From assembly GCA_947628925.1 (NCBI GenBank), contig CANRBU010000066.1:1-6406 (forward strand): a DNA stretch of 6,406 bases, given 5' to 3'. The stretch is from an uncultured Clostridia bacterium (GTDB lineage Bacteria > Bacillota > Clostridia > TANB77 > CAG-508). The stretch's first letter is position 1, and each line of letters begins with the position of its first letter. The notes below the pieces were generated by a model that was not told the DNA's origin, did no database searches, and saw nothing but the letters and a program-made list of their open reading frames with translations. Made by a program: the position numbers and the translations under genes. Positions 6,287-6,406 of the stretch are shown piece after piece.

Positions 6287-6406
6287 ATGGCAAGTAAACC
6301 AATATATCAAATATATGCAGAACTACAAAATTATGAACCAAAGATATGGAGAAGATTTCAAGTAATGAATGATATAACAGTAGCAAGATTAGCTTATATA
6401 TTAATG
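6287..6406 (+). CDS. Plasmid pRiA4b ORF-3-like family protein, 5' part only
   Basis: The first 40 codons of a gene that runs past the window end with the frame open. AAAGGAG (6272-6278) sits 8 bases before the ATG. The N-terminus, YQIYAELQNYEPKIWRR (7-23) then FQVMNDITVARL, matches the opening strand and W-R-R motif of the pRiA4b ORF-3-like family ('Y.L...L....P.IWRR..V..d.tl..L'). The family is common in bacteria and on mobile elements and its function is unknown; the name comes from an Agrobacterium plasmid and does not show that this DNA is a plasmid. The identification rests on 40 residues. Confidence 0.72.
   Translation, partial: MASKPIYQIYAELQNYEPKIWRRFQVMNDITVARLAYILM

Overview
The window is AT-rich bacterial DNA (many lines are only about 20-30% G+C) with Shine-Dalgarno sites close to the starts, all genes on the + strand, and families typical of low-GC Gram-positive bacteria: WG repeats, a CmpB-type membrane protein and a SpoIIID-type regulator. 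It most likely comes from a member of the Clostridia, perhaps a host-associated one. The lineage is an inference; no rRNA or other marker gene is present.

Region 1 (35-3951) holds three closely spaced genes that look like one operon. They encode a CNNM/CBS/CorC membrane transport protein of the hemolysin-C family, a membrane-anchored WG-repeat protein, and a patatin-like phospholipase. The gaps are 29 and 26 bases and no terminator lies between them. The patatin frame stops at 3824, but the missing C-terminus continues in the +1 frame to 3951, so a single extra base has broken the gene, or the sequence has an error there. Region 2 (3938-4680) is a separate unit: a putative promoter, a five-helix CmpB/DUF1113-family membrane protein and a strong intrinsic terminator.

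Region 3 (4694-5845) is a self-contained cassette: promoter, one gene, and a terminator with a perfect 14-bp stem. The gene encodes a strongly diverged phosphofructokinase-fold protein. Its G+C is clearly higher than its neighbours' (28/60 and 22/60 in two counted lines, against 11/60 in counted lines of flanking genes), which suggests horizontal acquisition. Region 4 (5852-6244) carries a SpoIIID-like small regulator. Its N-terminal half matches the family, but the expected C-terminal half appears only as traces in the other two frames, so it looks decayed. A hairpin terminator follows. Region 5 (6253-6406) is the start of a plasmid pRiA4b ORF-3-like gene that runs off the window.

No tRNA, rRNA, CRISPR array, transposase or riboswitch was seen. 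No new multi-gene system is evident. The points most worth a second look are the phosphofructokinase-like cassette, the frameshifted patatin and the decaying SpoIIID copy.
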